A program made the translations under genes and the position numbers. A stretch of DNA of 64,000 bases from positions 248,001 through 312,000 of the forward strand of contig NZ_SJXD01000027.1 in the NCBI RefSeq assembly GCF_004336745.1. The letters are read 5' to 3'. Of the stretch, positions 54,049 to 63,070 are shown piece by piece. The notes under the pieces were generated by a model, which did not search any database, was not told the origin of the DNA, and was given only the letters and a program-made list of their open reading frames with translations. The DNA comes from Roseococcus sp. SYP-B2431. GTDB taxonomy: Bacteria > Pseudomonadota > Alphaproteobacteria > Acetobacterales > Acetobacteraceae. The number at the start of each line of letters is the position of its first letter. Position 1 is the first letter of the stretch.

Positions 54049-55043
54049 TGAACCAACTGGCCCCCCTCGTCCTCGACACCCATATCGACATCCGCTGGCC
54101 CGAGACGCCCGACTGGCTCTCCGACACCCCGCAATGCGTGGACCTGCCGAAAATGATCGCCGGCGGCATGAGCGCCGCGGTCTTCATCGCCTATGTCGGC
54201 CAGGGCGCGCGCGACCATGCGGGCCATGCGGCGGCCGCGGCGCGGGCCGAGGCCATGCTGCACCACATCCGAGCCCGCGCCGACGGCGTCGCCAGCCGCT
54301 TCTGCGCCACGCCGGACGAGGTGGAGGCCGCCTTCGCGGCCGGCACCCCCGCCGTGCTCTCCGCCGTGGAGAACGGCTATGCCATGGGGCTGGACCTGGG
54401 CCGGATCACCCAATGGCGGCGGCTCGGCGCCATTTACCTCACGTTCACCCATGACGGGCACAACGCCCTGTCGGACAGCGCGCGGCCGCGCAAGAATCTT
54501 GGCGACAGCGAGAGCGAGCATGGCGGCCTCTCCGCCCTGGGCCGCAGTGCGATCCGCGAGATGAACCGCGCGGGGCTGATGCTCGATGCCTCGCATGTCT
54601 CCAAGGCCGGCATGATGCAGGCGGCCGAGCTCTCGCGCGTGCCCATCGCCGTGACGCATACGGCCTGCGCCGCGCTCTGCCCGCATCCGCGCAACCTGGA
54701 CGACGAGCAGCTCGACATGATCCGCCAGGTGGGCGGTGTCGCGCAGGTCACCGCCGTCGCCTCCTTCCTCAAGGCGCCGGGCGCGAACGGCGTGACGCAG
54801 GCGAGCGTCGCGGACCTCGTGGACCATGTGGAGCACGCGATCCGCCGCATCGGCCTCGACCATGTCGGCATCTCGTCCGACTTCGACGGCGGCGGCAGCG
54901 TGGTCGGCTGGGCGAACGCCTCCGAGACGCGGAACATCACGGCCGAGCTGGAGCGCCGCGGCTATGGCGCGCGCGAGATCGGGCTGTTGTGGTCGGGGAA
55001 TTTTCTCCGCGTCTGGCGCCACGTGCTGCGAGGGGCCGGCTGA
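54048..55043 (+). CDS. Membrane dipeptidase (peptidase family M19)
   Basis: A 331-residue zinc dipeptidase of the renal-dipeptidase type. The metal motif LDTHIDI is at the start, followed by VENGYAMG (Glu ligand), and HTACAALCPHPRN with ISSDFDGGG toward the end. No signal peptide is present, so it is probably cytosolic. Such enzymes hydrolyse dipeptides, including those with D-residues, or N-acyl amino acids. It overlaps the deacetylase by one base. Confidence 0.92.
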   Translation: MNQLAPLVLDTHIDIRWPETPDWLSDTPQCVDLPKMIAGGMSAAVFIAYVGQGARDHAGHAAAAARAEAMLHHIRARADGVASRFCATPDEVEAAFAAGTPAVLSAVENGYAMGLDLGRITQWRRLGAIYLTFTHDGHNALSDSARPRKNLGDSESEHGGLSALGRSAIREMNRAGLMLDASHVSKAGMMQAAELSRVPIAVTHTACAALCPHPRNLDDEQLDMIRQVGGVAQVTAVASFLKAPGANGVTQASVADLVDHVEHAIRRIGLDHVGISSDFDGGGSVVGWANASETRNITAELERRGYGAREIGLLWSGNFLRVWRHVLRGAG

Positions 55044-55126
55044 GGCCGCGACCCACGCGACAGAGCGCGCGATCCGCCTGCCACGCGGTCCGGGCCATGT
55101 TCGGCGCTCCAGAAAGGGGGCCGAAC

Positions 55127-55420
55127 ATGACCCGCTTCCGCATTCTCTTCGCCTTCGACGCGCTCATCGCGCTCTTCGTGCTGCAGCAGGTTCTTTCCCT
55201 TCTCGCGGAGCGCTACAGCTATCCCTCTCTGATGGCGGCCGAGCTCCTGGTCCTCGCGGTCTGCGTGGGCTCCCTTTGGGGGGCCGCGACGCTGAATGGC
55301 CAGGGACGATTCTGCCTCGCCAGCCTGGTCCTGCTGATTCCCGCGGTCCCGGCCATGCTGGCGCTGCTGGGGCTCGGCCTCATCATCTTCCTCTTCAGCA
55401 TCGGCGGGGGCCATCACTAG
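55127..55420 (+). CDS. Small membrane protein (paralogue A)
   Basis: I do not recognise this 97-residue protein. It has three hydrophobic segments (about residues 4-26, 33-55 and 64-90) and starts MTRFRILFAFDALIALF. The next gene, 115 residues, begins similarly (MTKFRLLFGIDLLILAF) and ends with the same pattern of membrane segments, so the two are tandem duplicates. AAAGGGGG precedes the ATG. No function can be proposed beyond inner-membrane location. Confidence 0.65.
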   Translation: MTRFRILFAFDALIALFVLQQVLSLLAERYSYPSLMAAELLVLAVCVGSLWGAATLNGQGRFCLASLVLLIPAVPAMLALLGLGLIIFLFSIGGGHH

Positions 55421-55423
55421 GCC

Positions 55424-55771
55424 ATGACGAAGTTCCGTCTCCTCTTCGGCATCGACCTGCTCATCCTGGCTTTCGCGATCTGGCAATGCCTCGCGCTCTC
55501 GACGTCCCGGCTGGTCTCGACCAACCTGGCGGACGGCACGCGGACGGTGATCCCGCGCGCCTCGGGCGAGATCTGGCTCATGATCTCGCCCATGGTCACG
55601 GTGATGGCGTTGGCCTTGGCGGTGCTCGGCGGCGCGGCGATGCTGCATCGGCGCGGGCGGACGGGGCTGGCGACGCTCCTGCTTCTGGCCCTGGCCGTAC
55701 CGGTCGTGGTGGGCGTGCTGCTGATGCTGGGGCTGATGATCCTCTTCACCCTCGGCACGCCGGGCCGTTAG
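55424..55771 (+). CDS. Small membrane protein (paralogue B)
   Basis: A 115-residue protein with an N-terminal membrane helix, a polar loop of about 25 residues (LVSTNLADGTRTVIPRASGE), and two more hydrophobic segments. It follows paralogue A by 3 bp and differs mainly by the loop insertion. The stop codon shares bases with that of the convergent methyltransferase gene (TTAG at 55768-55771). Function unknown. Confidence 0.65.
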   Translation: MTKFRLLFGIDLLILAFAIWQCLALSTSRLVSTNLADGTRTVIPRASGEIWLMISPMVTVMALALAVLGGAAMLHRRGRTGLATLLLLALAVPVVVGVLLMLGLMILFTLGTPGR

Positions 55772-56553
55772 CCCCTCACGAATCTCCGGTTGCGCGCGGC
55801 GCCCTCGATCGGCGCCTCGAGAAACCCGCAGGAGGCGAGAATCTCCGGGATCCCGTTGCCTCCCGCCGCCGCATTCGCGCCGTCGATCTCGACCAGCACC
55901 TCGCGCACGTGATCGCCGAGCGTAGCTCGCGCGCCGCGCAGGATCATGGGCTCGATCCCATCCACGTCGAGCTTGATCGCATAGGGCGCCGGCGCGTCCA
56001 TGTGCCGGAGAAAATCGTCGATCGCGAAGCCGGGCACAGCCTGCCGGAAGCCGCCCTCGCGCGCCTCGATGCTGTGCATGGAGTGGCCCGCCGCCGTGCT
56101 CGCCATGTTCAGCGAGACGAGTCGCGTATCCTGCGCGAAGGCCAGGCAATAGGCGGCGATTCGGTCGTCGAAGCCGTTGATCTCGATGTTGCGCACCAGG
56201 GCGGCGAAGCTGGAGGCGGAGGGCTCGAAGGCCAGCACGCGCAGGCCCCGCTTCGCCGCGAAAAGGCTGTACAAGCCGATATTCGCGCCGATGTCCCACA
56301 GCACCGTGTCCGGCGGCAGGCCCGCGATCCAGGCCACCGTCTCCGGCTCGTCCTGCCCGAAGCCCTGCGGGTCGTGCAGCGCGCGCGCCGAGGGGCATTC
56401 CACCAGGATCGGCCCGGCCGGCGTCTCCACGGTCACGCGCTGCAGCAGCGCCTCGGCGACGAGCGCGCGCGTGGAAGCCGCGCGGCGGGGCTTCATGGGC
56501 GCGGTCGCCTTGAGCACGAGGCCCGTGAGGAAACGCGCGAGGCTGCGGCTCAT
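55768..56553 (-). CDS. FkbM family methyltransferase
   Basis: This 261-residue protein has the SAM-binding motif VLWDIGANIGLYSLFAAKRG near residue 95 and the second motif LAFEPSASSF, the usual FkbM pair. FkbM enzymes O-methylate sugars or small metabolites; here no pathway neighbours are seen. It is encoded 8 bp after the gamma-glutamyltransferase gene on the same strand. The C-terminus is complete. Confidence 0.88.
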   Translation of the reverse strand: MSRSLARFLTGLVLKATAPMKPRRAASTRALVAEALLQRVTVETPAGPILVECPSARALHDPQGFGQDEPETVAWIAGLPPDTVLWDIGANIGLYSLFAAKRGLRVLAFEPSASSFAALVRNIEINGFDDRIAAYCLAFAQDTRLVSLNMASTAAGHSMHSIEAREGGFRQAVPGFAIDDFLRHMDAPAPYAIKLDVDGIEPMILRGARATLGDHVREVLVEIDGANAAAGGNGIPEILASCGFLEAPIEGAARNRRFVRG

Positions 56554-56561
56554 GGGATCTT

Positions 56562-58247
56562 TCAGTCTCCAGCCACGGCGCCCTCGCGCCGCGGGTCGGT
56601 GCCGCCGAGCAGCCGGCGCGATTCGCCGTCGCGCTGCACGCGGATGATGTTGGTGCCGGAATTCATCTCGCGCGCCTCGACCGGCACGCCGCGGCCGATC
56701 AGGGCCGCCGCCAGGCTCGCCGCCACGGTGCCCTGCTCCAGCTCCGTCAGCGCGTTGAGCGCGCCGACATGCGGCAGCGCTGCGGCGGCCTGCGGGTCGA
56801 GGTTCCAGTCGAGCGTAGCGGCCAGGGACTGCACCACATAGCCGATGATGCGCGAGCCCCCGGCGGAGCCGGTGATCAGTTCCAGGTCCCCGCCGCGGAA
56901 GGCGATCAGCGGCGACATGGAGGAGCGCGGACGCTTGCCGCCCTCCACGCGATTGGCGACCGGCCGGCCTTCCACCTCGGGCAGGAAGGAAAAGTCGCTC
57001 AGCTGGTTGTTCAGCACGAAGCCGCGCACCACCAGGCGCGCGCCGAAGGCGCTCTCGACCGTGGTGGTCATCGACAGCGCGCGCCCCTCCGCATCGACGA
57101 TGGCGATATGCGCGGTGCCGTTCTCCGGCTGCGGCGGCTGGCTCGCGAGCGGCGGGCCGAAGCGGCGTGGATTGCCCGGGCGCGGCGCGCTGTTCGCGCG
57201 ATCCAGCGAGAGCATCTGCGCGCGCAGCGTGACATAGGCGGGATCCAGCAGCCCGACGGTCGGCACGGGCGAGAAGCCGGGATCGGCCATGTAGCGGTTG
57301 CGGTCGGCGAAGGCGAGGCGGCCGGCCTCGCCGAGCAGCATCGCGGCGTCGATGCCCGCCGGATCGGCATCCATGTCGAAATGGCCGAGCAGGCCGAGGA
57401 TCTGCAGCACCACCGCGCCGCCCGAGGGCGGCGGCGGCGAACAGACCGTGTAGGCCCGATACGGCAGGCAGATGGCGGCAGCCCGGCGGGGCGCGTAGCC
57501 GGCCAGGTCGTCGGCCGTCATCAGCCCCGGATTGGCATGGCGGCGGACGGTGTTGACGATATCGGCCGCGATGGGTCCGCGATGCAGCGCATCGGCCCCC
57601 TGCTCGGCGAGCGCGCGCAGCGTCTCGGCGAGCGCGGGATTGCGCAGCGTCGCGCCCTCCGCGAGGGGCGCGCCGGCGGCGTCGAGGAAGAGCGCCCGCG
57701 CGGCGGGATCGCGGCGCAGGGTCTCGGCGCTGGTGGCGATGGCCTGCGCGAGCCGGGGCGAGATCGGGAAGCCCTCCTCCGCGAGCCGGATGGCCGGGGC
57801 GAAGAGATCGGCCCAGGGCAGCTTGCCATGCGCGCGATGCGCATCCTCCAGCATGCGCATCGCCCCCGGCACGCCGACCGCGCGGCCGCCGACGATCGCT
57901 TCCAGAAAGGCCATGGGGCGGCCATCCCGGAGAAAGAGATCGCCGCGCACGGCGGCCGGCGCCGTCTCCCGCCCGTCCCAGGCGGCGAGCTCGCGCGAGC
58001 CGGGATTCCAGTGCAGCAGGAAGGCGCCGCCGCCGATGCCCGAGGCCTGCGGCTCCACCAGGCTCAGCACGGCCTGCACCGCGACGGCCGCATCGACCGC
58101 CGAGCCGCCGGCGCGGAGCATGGCCCGGCCCGCCTCGGCCGCGAGCGGATGCGAGGCCACCACCATCTGACGCTCCGCCACGACCGGCTGGGCCAGCGTG
58201 GCGGCCGGAAGCAGCAGCAGCAAGGCAAGGAGCGGCGCGCGGATCAC
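56562..58247 (-). CDS. ggt: Gamma-glutamyltransferase
   Basis: A 561-residue periplasmic N-terminal-nucleophile hydrolase that cleaves gamma-glutamyl bonds in glutathione. The signal peptide is [19 protein letters not shown]. The precursor cleaves itself before T378 in [11 protein letters not shown], giving the new N-terminal Thr. Substrate Arg lies in DGRETAP (R93), and the small subunit holds [12 protein letters not shown]. Length and order match bacterial GGT. It is followed by the FkbM gene on the same transcript. Confidence 0.95.
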   Translation of the reverse strand: MIRAPLLALLLLLPAATLAQPVVAERQMVVASHPLAAEAGRAMLRAGGSAVDAAVAVQAVLSLVEPQASGIGGGAFLLHWNPGSRELAAWDGRETAPAAVRGDLFLRDGRPMAFLEAIVGGRAVGVPGAMRMLEDAHRAHGKLPWADLFAPAIRLAEEGFPISPRLAQAIATSAETLRRDPAARALFLDAAGAPLAEGATLRNPALAETLRALAEQGADALHRGPIAADIVNTVRRHANPGLMTADDLAGYAPRRAAAICLPYRAYTVCSPPPPSGGAVVLQILGLLGHFDMDADPAGIDAAMLLGEAGRLAFADRNRYMADPGFSPVPTVGLLDPAYVTLRAQMLSLDRANSAPRPGNPRRFGPPLASQPPQPENGTAHIAIVDAEGRALSMTTTVESAFGARLVVRGFVLNNQLSDFSFLPEVEGRPVANRVEGGKRPRSSMSPLIAFRGGDLELITGSAGGSRIIGYVVQSLAATLDWNLDPQAAAALPHVGALNALTELEQGTVAASLAAALIGRGVPVEAREMNSGTNIIRVQRDGESRRLLGGTDPRREGAVAGD

Positions 58248-58278
58248 GCCGCCGGCTTAGCGCGGTTTCGGCGGCCGG

Positions 58279-59802
58279 TCACGCGGCGCGGCGCAGCCCC
58301 CGCCTTCCGCGATAGGCGAGCGCCTCGGCGACATGCGCGCGCCGAACATCGGCGAAGCCCGCGAGGTCGGCGATGGTGCGCGACAGCCGGATCGTGCGCA
58401 CGAAGCCGCGCGCGGAGAGGCCCAGCCGCTCGGCCGCCTGCTCCAGCAGATGCTTCGCCTCAACGTCGAGCCGTGCCGTGTCCTGCAGGATCGTGCCGTC
58501 GGCCGCCGCGTTGTGGCGCGGGCCCTCCTCGCCGTAGCGCGCGCGCTGGATGCCGCGCGCGGCCTGCACGCGCGCGGCGACGTTGCGCGTGGGCTCGCCG
58601 GCGGGGGCTCGGGCCATCTCGGCGGCCGGCACGCCCTGCACCTCGATCGTGATGTCCATGCGGTCGAGCAGCGGGCCGCTCAGCTTGTCGGAATATTCCT
58701 CGCCGCAGCGCGGCGCGCGCGAGCACTCGCGCGCCGTCTCGCCGAGATGGCCGCAGCGGCAGGGGTTCATCGCCGCGATGCACTGGAAGCGCGCGGGATA
58801 GCTCACATGCGCATTGGCGCGCGCGATGACGGCGCGGCCCGTCTCCATGGGCTGGCGAAGCGCCTCCAGCGCGGGGCGCGGGAATTCCGGCCATTCGTCG
58901 AGGAAGAGCACACCGTGATGCGCCAGGCTGATCTCGCCCGGCCGCGCGCGGTTGCCGCCGCCGATGAGCGCCGCCTGGCTCGCGGAATGGTGCGGCTCAC
59001 GGAAGGGCGGACGGGTGAGCAGGCGGCCGTCGCGCAGCAGGCCGGCGACGGAGTGGATCATCGAGAGCTCCAGCGCCTCCGAGGGCGTGAGCTCCGGCAG
59101 CAGGCCCGGCAGCCGGGCGGCGAGCATGGACTTCCCCGCGCCCGGCGGGCCGATCATCAGCAGATTGTGCCCCCCGGCCGCCGCGATCTCCAGGCCCCGC
59201 TTGGCCGTTTCCTGGCCCTTCACCTCGGAGAGGCAGGGCCCGCGCCACTCCTCGTGCTGCAACGCCGGGGGCTGCGGCGGGCTCATCACCTGCACGCCGC
59301 GGAAGTGGTTGAGCAGCATGGGCAGGTCGGCGGGCGCCAGCACCTCGCCGCGTCCGGCCCAGGCCGCCTCCCCGCCCTGCGCCGCCGGGCAGATCAGGCC
59401 GAGGCTGCGGGCGGAGGCACCGAGGGCCGCCGGCAGCACGCCCGCCACCGGCAGGATGGAGCCGTCCAGCGACAGCTCGCCCAGCGCCGCGAAGCCCGCC
59501 AGTTCGTCGCGCGGGATGACCTCCATCGCGGCCAGCAGCGCCAGCGCGATGGGAAGATCGTAATGGCTCCCCTCCTTCGCGAGATCGGCCGGCGCCAGGT
59601 TCACCAGCACGCGCTTGGCGGGCAAAGCGAGACCGAGGCCGGTCAGCGCCGCGCGGACCCGTTCCCGGCTCTCGGCGACGGCCTTGTCGGCGAGTCCCAC
59701 CACCAGGAAGGCCGGGAGGCCGGGTGCCAGTTGCACCTGCACCTCCACGGGCACGGCCTGGATGCCGGCAAAGGCGAAGGTGGCGATGCGCGCGAGGCTC
59801 AT
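58279..59802 (-). CDS. YifB family Mg-chelatase-like AAA ATPase (ComM-like)
   Basis: This 507-residue cytosolic ATPase has the ChlI-type N-terminal domain (SLARIATFAFAGIQAVPVEV), Walker A GPPGAGKS at 218-225, a Walker B near LFLDEWPEF, and a C-terminal domain with AMNPCRCGHLGE. It fits ComM, a helicase that supports branch migration during natural transformation. ATG 59802 matches the conserved start; an upstream in-frame ATG at 59895 adds no family sequence. A comEC-like gene is also in the window (26402-28615), but not adjacent. Confidence 0.93.
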   Translation of the reverse strand: MSLARIATFAFAGIQAVPVEVQVQLAPGLPAFLVVGLADKAVAESRERVRAALTGLGLALPAKRVLVNLAPADLAKEGSHYDLPIALALLAAMEVIPRDELAGFAALGELSLDGSILPVAGVLPAALGASARSLGLICPAAQGGEAAWAGRGEVLAPADLPMLLNHFRGVQVMSPPQPPALQHEEWRGPCLSEVKGQETAKRGLEIAAAGGHNLLMIGPPGAGKSMLAARLPGLLPELTPSEALELSMIHSVAGLLRDGRLLTRPPFREPHHSASQAALIGGGNRARPGEISLAHHGVLFLDEWPEFPRPALEALRQPMETGRAVIARANAHVSYPARFQCIAAMNPCRCGHLGETARECSRAPRCGEEYSDKLSGPLLDRMDITIEVQGVPAAEMARAPAGEPTRNVAARVQAARGIQRARYGEEGPRHNAAADGTILQDTARLDVEAKHLLEQAAERLGLSARGFVRTIRLSRTIADLAGFADVRRAHVAEALAYRGRRGLRRAA

Positions 59803-59894
59803 GCGCTTCTGGGTCCCATCCACAACGTCCGGTTGCAACACGTCTTCTCGCGCCATTCCGGCGCCCGGGTCACGCCCCGCCCAGGACGGAAGCA

Positions 59895-60935
59895 CTAGCC
59901 CGCGAGAGCTGCCCGAACCATTCGCATGAACTCATCGAGCTTCGCGCCGTCGAGCCAGCGCGAGACGGCGACGATCTCCTCCGCAGGCTCCATCCAGGTC
60001 GTGGCGCCGCCGGCGCCGGAGAAGCAGACGGCCTTCTCGCTCGAACTGGGCCATTTCGTGCGGCCGGTGTTGAGCCAGAAAAGGAAGCCGTAATGCGGGT
60101 TCAGCGCGCAGGGGGTTCTGCAGAGGTCGAGCCATTCCTTCCGGATGAGCTCGCGCCCCTTCCACTGGCCGTCCGCCGCGACGAGGAGACCGACCTTCAC
60201 CTGGTCCTCGGCGCTGATGATGAGGCCGCCGCCCCAGTGGCCGCCGCCCGAGACGCTCTCGATCATCCCGCCGCCGACCTCGACCTGCGAGGTGGTATAG
60301 CCGCGCCAGGTCCAGTCCTTGCTGGCCCCGATCGGGTCCATGATGCGCTCGGCGAAGACCTCCGGCAGGGGCCGCCTGAAGAGGTAGAGCAGCGCCACCG
60401 ACAGCGCGTTCACCCGGACGTCGTTGTATTCCCAATAGCCTCCGGGCTCGGCCAGCGGGCGTGTGCTGCGCTTCTTTCCCTGTCCTTCCACGCCGAGGCT
60501 GCGGCCGCGGTCGATCAGGTCGCTCTTGCCGAAGAGCGTGCCCTCCCATTCCGATGTGTTCGTGAGCAGGTGCCGCCAGGTCACCGCGCCGTTGCGCGGG
60601 CCGGCGAACGCCTCGTGCGGCACCGTCCCGGACACCTTCGCATCAAGGTCCGGCAACAGCCCGTCGCGCCAGGCGAGACCGGCGAGGATGGCCAGGTAGC
60701 TCTTGGCCACGCTGAAGGTCATGTCCGCGCGGGCGGGGTCGCCCCATTCGGCGACGCGCTTGCCGTGCCAGTAGATGACGCCGTTCGGCCCGCCGCGCGG
60801 CGCGGTCGGGCCGATCACCTCGTTGTCGGGCGCCGGCTCGAAGAATCCGGATTCCAGATGGGCCAGGATGTCGCGGGGCCAGGGCGTCTCGTTCGCCGCC
60901 GCAAAATCGACGGCAGCCTTCAATGCGGGAGTCAT
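59895..60935 (-). CDS. Serine hydrolase (beta-lactamase family, class C type)
   Basis: A 346-residue protein of the beta-lactamase/DD-peptidase-like fold. The SxxK motif is SVAK at 75-78, and a Tyr-Asn at 170-171 sits where YxN is expected. A Gly-rich SGAGGATTW near the C-terminus may replace the usual KTG. No signal peptide is present, so this is more likely an esterase or amidase of small molecules than a periplasmic resistance enzyme. It follows minE on the same strand after about 109 bp, without overlap. Confidence 0.85.
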   Translation of the reverse strand: MTPALKAAVDFAAANETPWPRDILAHLESGFFEPAPDNEVIGPTAPRGGPNGVIYWHGKRVAEWGDPARADMTFSVAKSYLAILAGLAWRDGLLPDLDAKVSGTVPHEAFAGPRNGAVTWRHLLTNTSEWEGTLFGKSDLIDRGRSLGVEGQGKKRSTRPLAEPGGYWEYNDVRVNALSVALLYLFRRPLPEVFAERIMDPIGASKDWTWRGYTTSQVEVGGGMIESVSGGGHWGGGLIISAEDQVKVGLLVAADGQWKGRELIRKEWLDLCRTPCALNPHYGFLFWLNTGRTKWPSSSEKAVCFSGAGGATTWMEPAEEIVAVSRWLDGAKLDEFMRMVRAALAG

Positions 60936-61044
60936 GCGGTGGGCCTTAGGTGCTTTCTCGGGCCCGCATCTGACCCGCGCGCGCGGGCATCGGCAAGAGG
61001 CCCGCGCCCATTGTCCAGGTCCGGGACGCCTCGCCCCAGATCCG

Positions 61045-61326
61045 TCAGGCCGCGCGGCCGCCGACGCCGGCCGGGCCCGGCAGCTCGATGTCGATCGCAA
61101 GGGTGGAGAAGTCGCCCCCGCGCTCGAGGTTCACCTGCACCTTGTCGGGATCGATCGAGACATAGCGCGCGACCACCTGCACCAGCTCCTGCTGCAGCTT
61201 GGGCAGGAAATCGTCCTTGGTGCGGCTCACCCGCTCATGGCTGATGATGACCTGCAACCGGTCCTTCGCCGTGGACGCGGAGCCCTGGGTCTCGCGTTCC
61301 TTGCGGAAGAAGTTCAGCCAGCTCAT
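61045..61326 (-). CDS. minE: Cell division topological specificity factor MinE
   Basis: A 93-residue protein that drives MinD oscillation. The N-terminal MSWLNFFRKE is the membrane-binding part, and RLQVIISHER is the conserved contact helix. The C-terminal domain ends in DIELPGPAG. It overlaps minD by four bases (ATGA). Order minC-minD-minE is standard. Confidence 0.96.
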   Translation of the reverse strand: MSWLNFFRKERETQGSASTAKDRLQVIISHERVSRTKDDFLPKLQQELVQVVARYVSIDPDKVQVNLERGGDFSTLAIDIELPGPAGVGGRAA

Positions 61327-62144
61327 GCGGCCCTCCCACCGAAGAGCCGCCCGAGGAGGCCCTTCTTCTTCTCGACCTCGATGAAACGGTGCGGCTTCTC
61401 CTCCCCGAGGAAACGGGACACCGCATCAGCATAAGCCTGTCCCGCCTGGCTTTCCGTGTCCATGATAACCGGACTGCCGGCGTTGGAAGCCTTGAGCACG
61501 CTCTCGCTCTCGGGGATCACGCCGAGCAGCGGGATCGCCAGGATCTCCAGCACGTCCTCCAGCTTCAGCATCTCGCCGCGCTCGACGCGGACAGGATCGT
61601 AGCGGGTGAGCAGCAGATGCTGCTTGACCGGCTCCTTCTTCTCCTCGGCGCGCTTCGACTTGGACTGCAGCACGCCCAGGATGCGGTCGCTGTCCCGGAC
61701 CGAGCTGACCTCGGGATTGGTGACCACGATCGCCTGGTCGGCGAAGTAGAGCGCCAGCAGCGCGCCCTTCTCGATGCCGGCAGGGCTGTCGCAGAGGATA
61801 TAGTCGAATTCCTTCGACAGCTCCTCGATGATGGTCGCGACGCCCTCCTTGGTCAGCGCGTCCTTGTCGCGCGTCTGGGACGCGGGAAGGATGCTAAGGC
61901 CGGGGACGCGCTTGTCCTTGATGAGGGCCTGCGAGAGCTTCGCCTCGCCCTGCACGACGTTCACGATGTCGAAGACCACCCGCCGCTCGACGCCCATGAT
62001 GAGGTCGAGGTTGCGCAGGCCGACGTCGAAGTCGATGACCACGGTCTTCTTGCCGCGCTGTGCGAGGCCGGTGGCGATGGCGGCGGAGCTCGTGGTCTTG
62101 CCCACTCCCCCCTTGCCCGACGTGACGACGATCACCTGCGCCAT
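61323..62144 (-). CDS. minD: Septum site-determining ATPase MinD
   Basis: This 273-residue ParA-type ATPase recruits MinC to the membrane. The deviant Walker A is GKGGVGKTT at 10-18, followed by VVIDFDVGLRNLDLIMG. The C-terminus LLGRLFGGRAA is the amphipathic membrane-targeting helix. It overlaps minE. ATG 62144 is preferred over the longer in-frame start at 62429. Confidence 0.97.
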   Translation of the reverse strand: MAQVIVVTSGKGGVGKTTSSAAIATGLAQRGKKTVVIDFDVGLRNLDLIMGVERRVVFDIVNVVQGEAKLSQALIKDKRVPGLSILPASQTRDKDALTKEGVATIIEELSKEFDYILCDSPAGIEKGALLALYFADQAIVVTNPEVSSVRDSDRILGVLQSKSKRAEEKKEPVKQHLLLTRYDPVRVERGEMLKLEDVLEILAIPLLGVIPESESVLKASNAGSPVIMDTESQAGQAYADAVSRFLGEEKPHRFIEVEKKKGLLGRLFGGRAA

Positions 62145-62187
62145 GTTTGGTTCCTTGCTGAAATGGGGGGCTGGAGTTGTCACCGGC

Positions 62188-62943
62188 TCACCCAAGGGGA
62201 TCGAACCGCAATTGCTCGCCGTCGAGGCGCACCTGCACCCCGCGGCCAATGGGGGTCGCGGAAAGGCCCTCGCGCACCGCGTAGAAGCCGGAGATGGCGA
62301 CCAGCTCGGGGTCGAAATTCTGCGCGAAGATCCGCGCCTCGGCATCCTCGGAAGCGCCGGCCACGGCCCGGCCGCGCAGCGATCCGTAGATATGGATGTT
62401 CCCGTCCGCGATGACCTCGGAGCCGGCATTCACCGAGCCCACGACGATCAGGTCGCTGCCCTGGGCATAGATGCGCTGCCCGGCGCGGATATTCTGGGTG
62501 ATCATCATGCTGCGCGCCATCGCGGGGCGCGGCGCTTCCGGCGCCGGCGCGGGAGCCATGTTCACCGGCGGCGCGCCGACCGGCGAGGGGGCCTCGACCT
62601 CGGTCTCGCGCTGCCCCGCGGGGCGCAGCGTGGGCAGGCCGGCGCCGGCGGCGGCCGCGCGCAGCGGCTGGGCACCGCCGACCACGCCGATCGGCAGGAT
62701 CTCGAGCGCGCGAAGCCCCTGGATCAGCGCGGGAAAGTCCACCTGCTCGCCGCCCAGATCGTCGAGGCCAATGGCAATGGGGGCGAAGCGCAGGAAGCCG
62801 GGGGCCTTGCGGAACTGGTCTCCGAGCGCCGGCAGCACCGCCTGCACGTCGCCCGTCAGCAGGCGCAGCGTGAGCAGGCTGTAGTTGCTCGCGCGCAGTC
62901 GGAAGGTCTCGGGGGGCGAGGCGGGCCTCGCGGTGGCTGACAT
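62188..62943 (-). CDS. minC: Septum site-determining protein MinC
   Basis: A 251-residue inhibitor of FtsZ assembly. The N-terminal domain (about 1-105) binds FtsZ, a Pro/Ala-rich linker follows, and the C-terminal beta-helix domain has IRAGQRIYAQGSDLIVVGSV and IHIYGSLRGRAVAG, the usual MinC repeats that bind MinD. It begins the min operon and is followed by minD after 43 bp. Confidence 0.95.
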   Translation of the reverse strand: MSATARPASPPETFRLRASNYSLLTLRLLTGDVQAVLPALGDQFRKAPGFLRFAPIAIGLDDLGGEQVDFPALIQGLRALEILPIGVVGGAQPLRAAAAGAGLPTLRPAGQRETEVEAPSPVGAPPVNMAPAPAPEAPRPAMARSMMITQNIRAGQRIYAQGSDLIVVGSVNAGSEVIADGNIHIYGSLRGRAVAGASEDAEARIFAQNFDPELVAISGFYAVREGLSATPIGRGVQVRLDGEQLRFDPLG

Positions 62944-63070
62944 GGGTTCCTGGGGCTTCCCGGACGAAGATGGCGAAGGGACCGTGATAGCCGGCCCGGG
63001 GCCGCCAGCGAAGCCCCAACTGTCGGGAGGGTGGGTGGAATCCGCGCCGAATCGGCCTCATGCTGCCCGC

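Noticed and set aside
58333-59898. 521-residue plus-strand ORF opposite yifB
   Set aside because: It is antisense to a well-conserved ATPase and rich in His/Arg/Ala, typical of GC-rich shadow frames.
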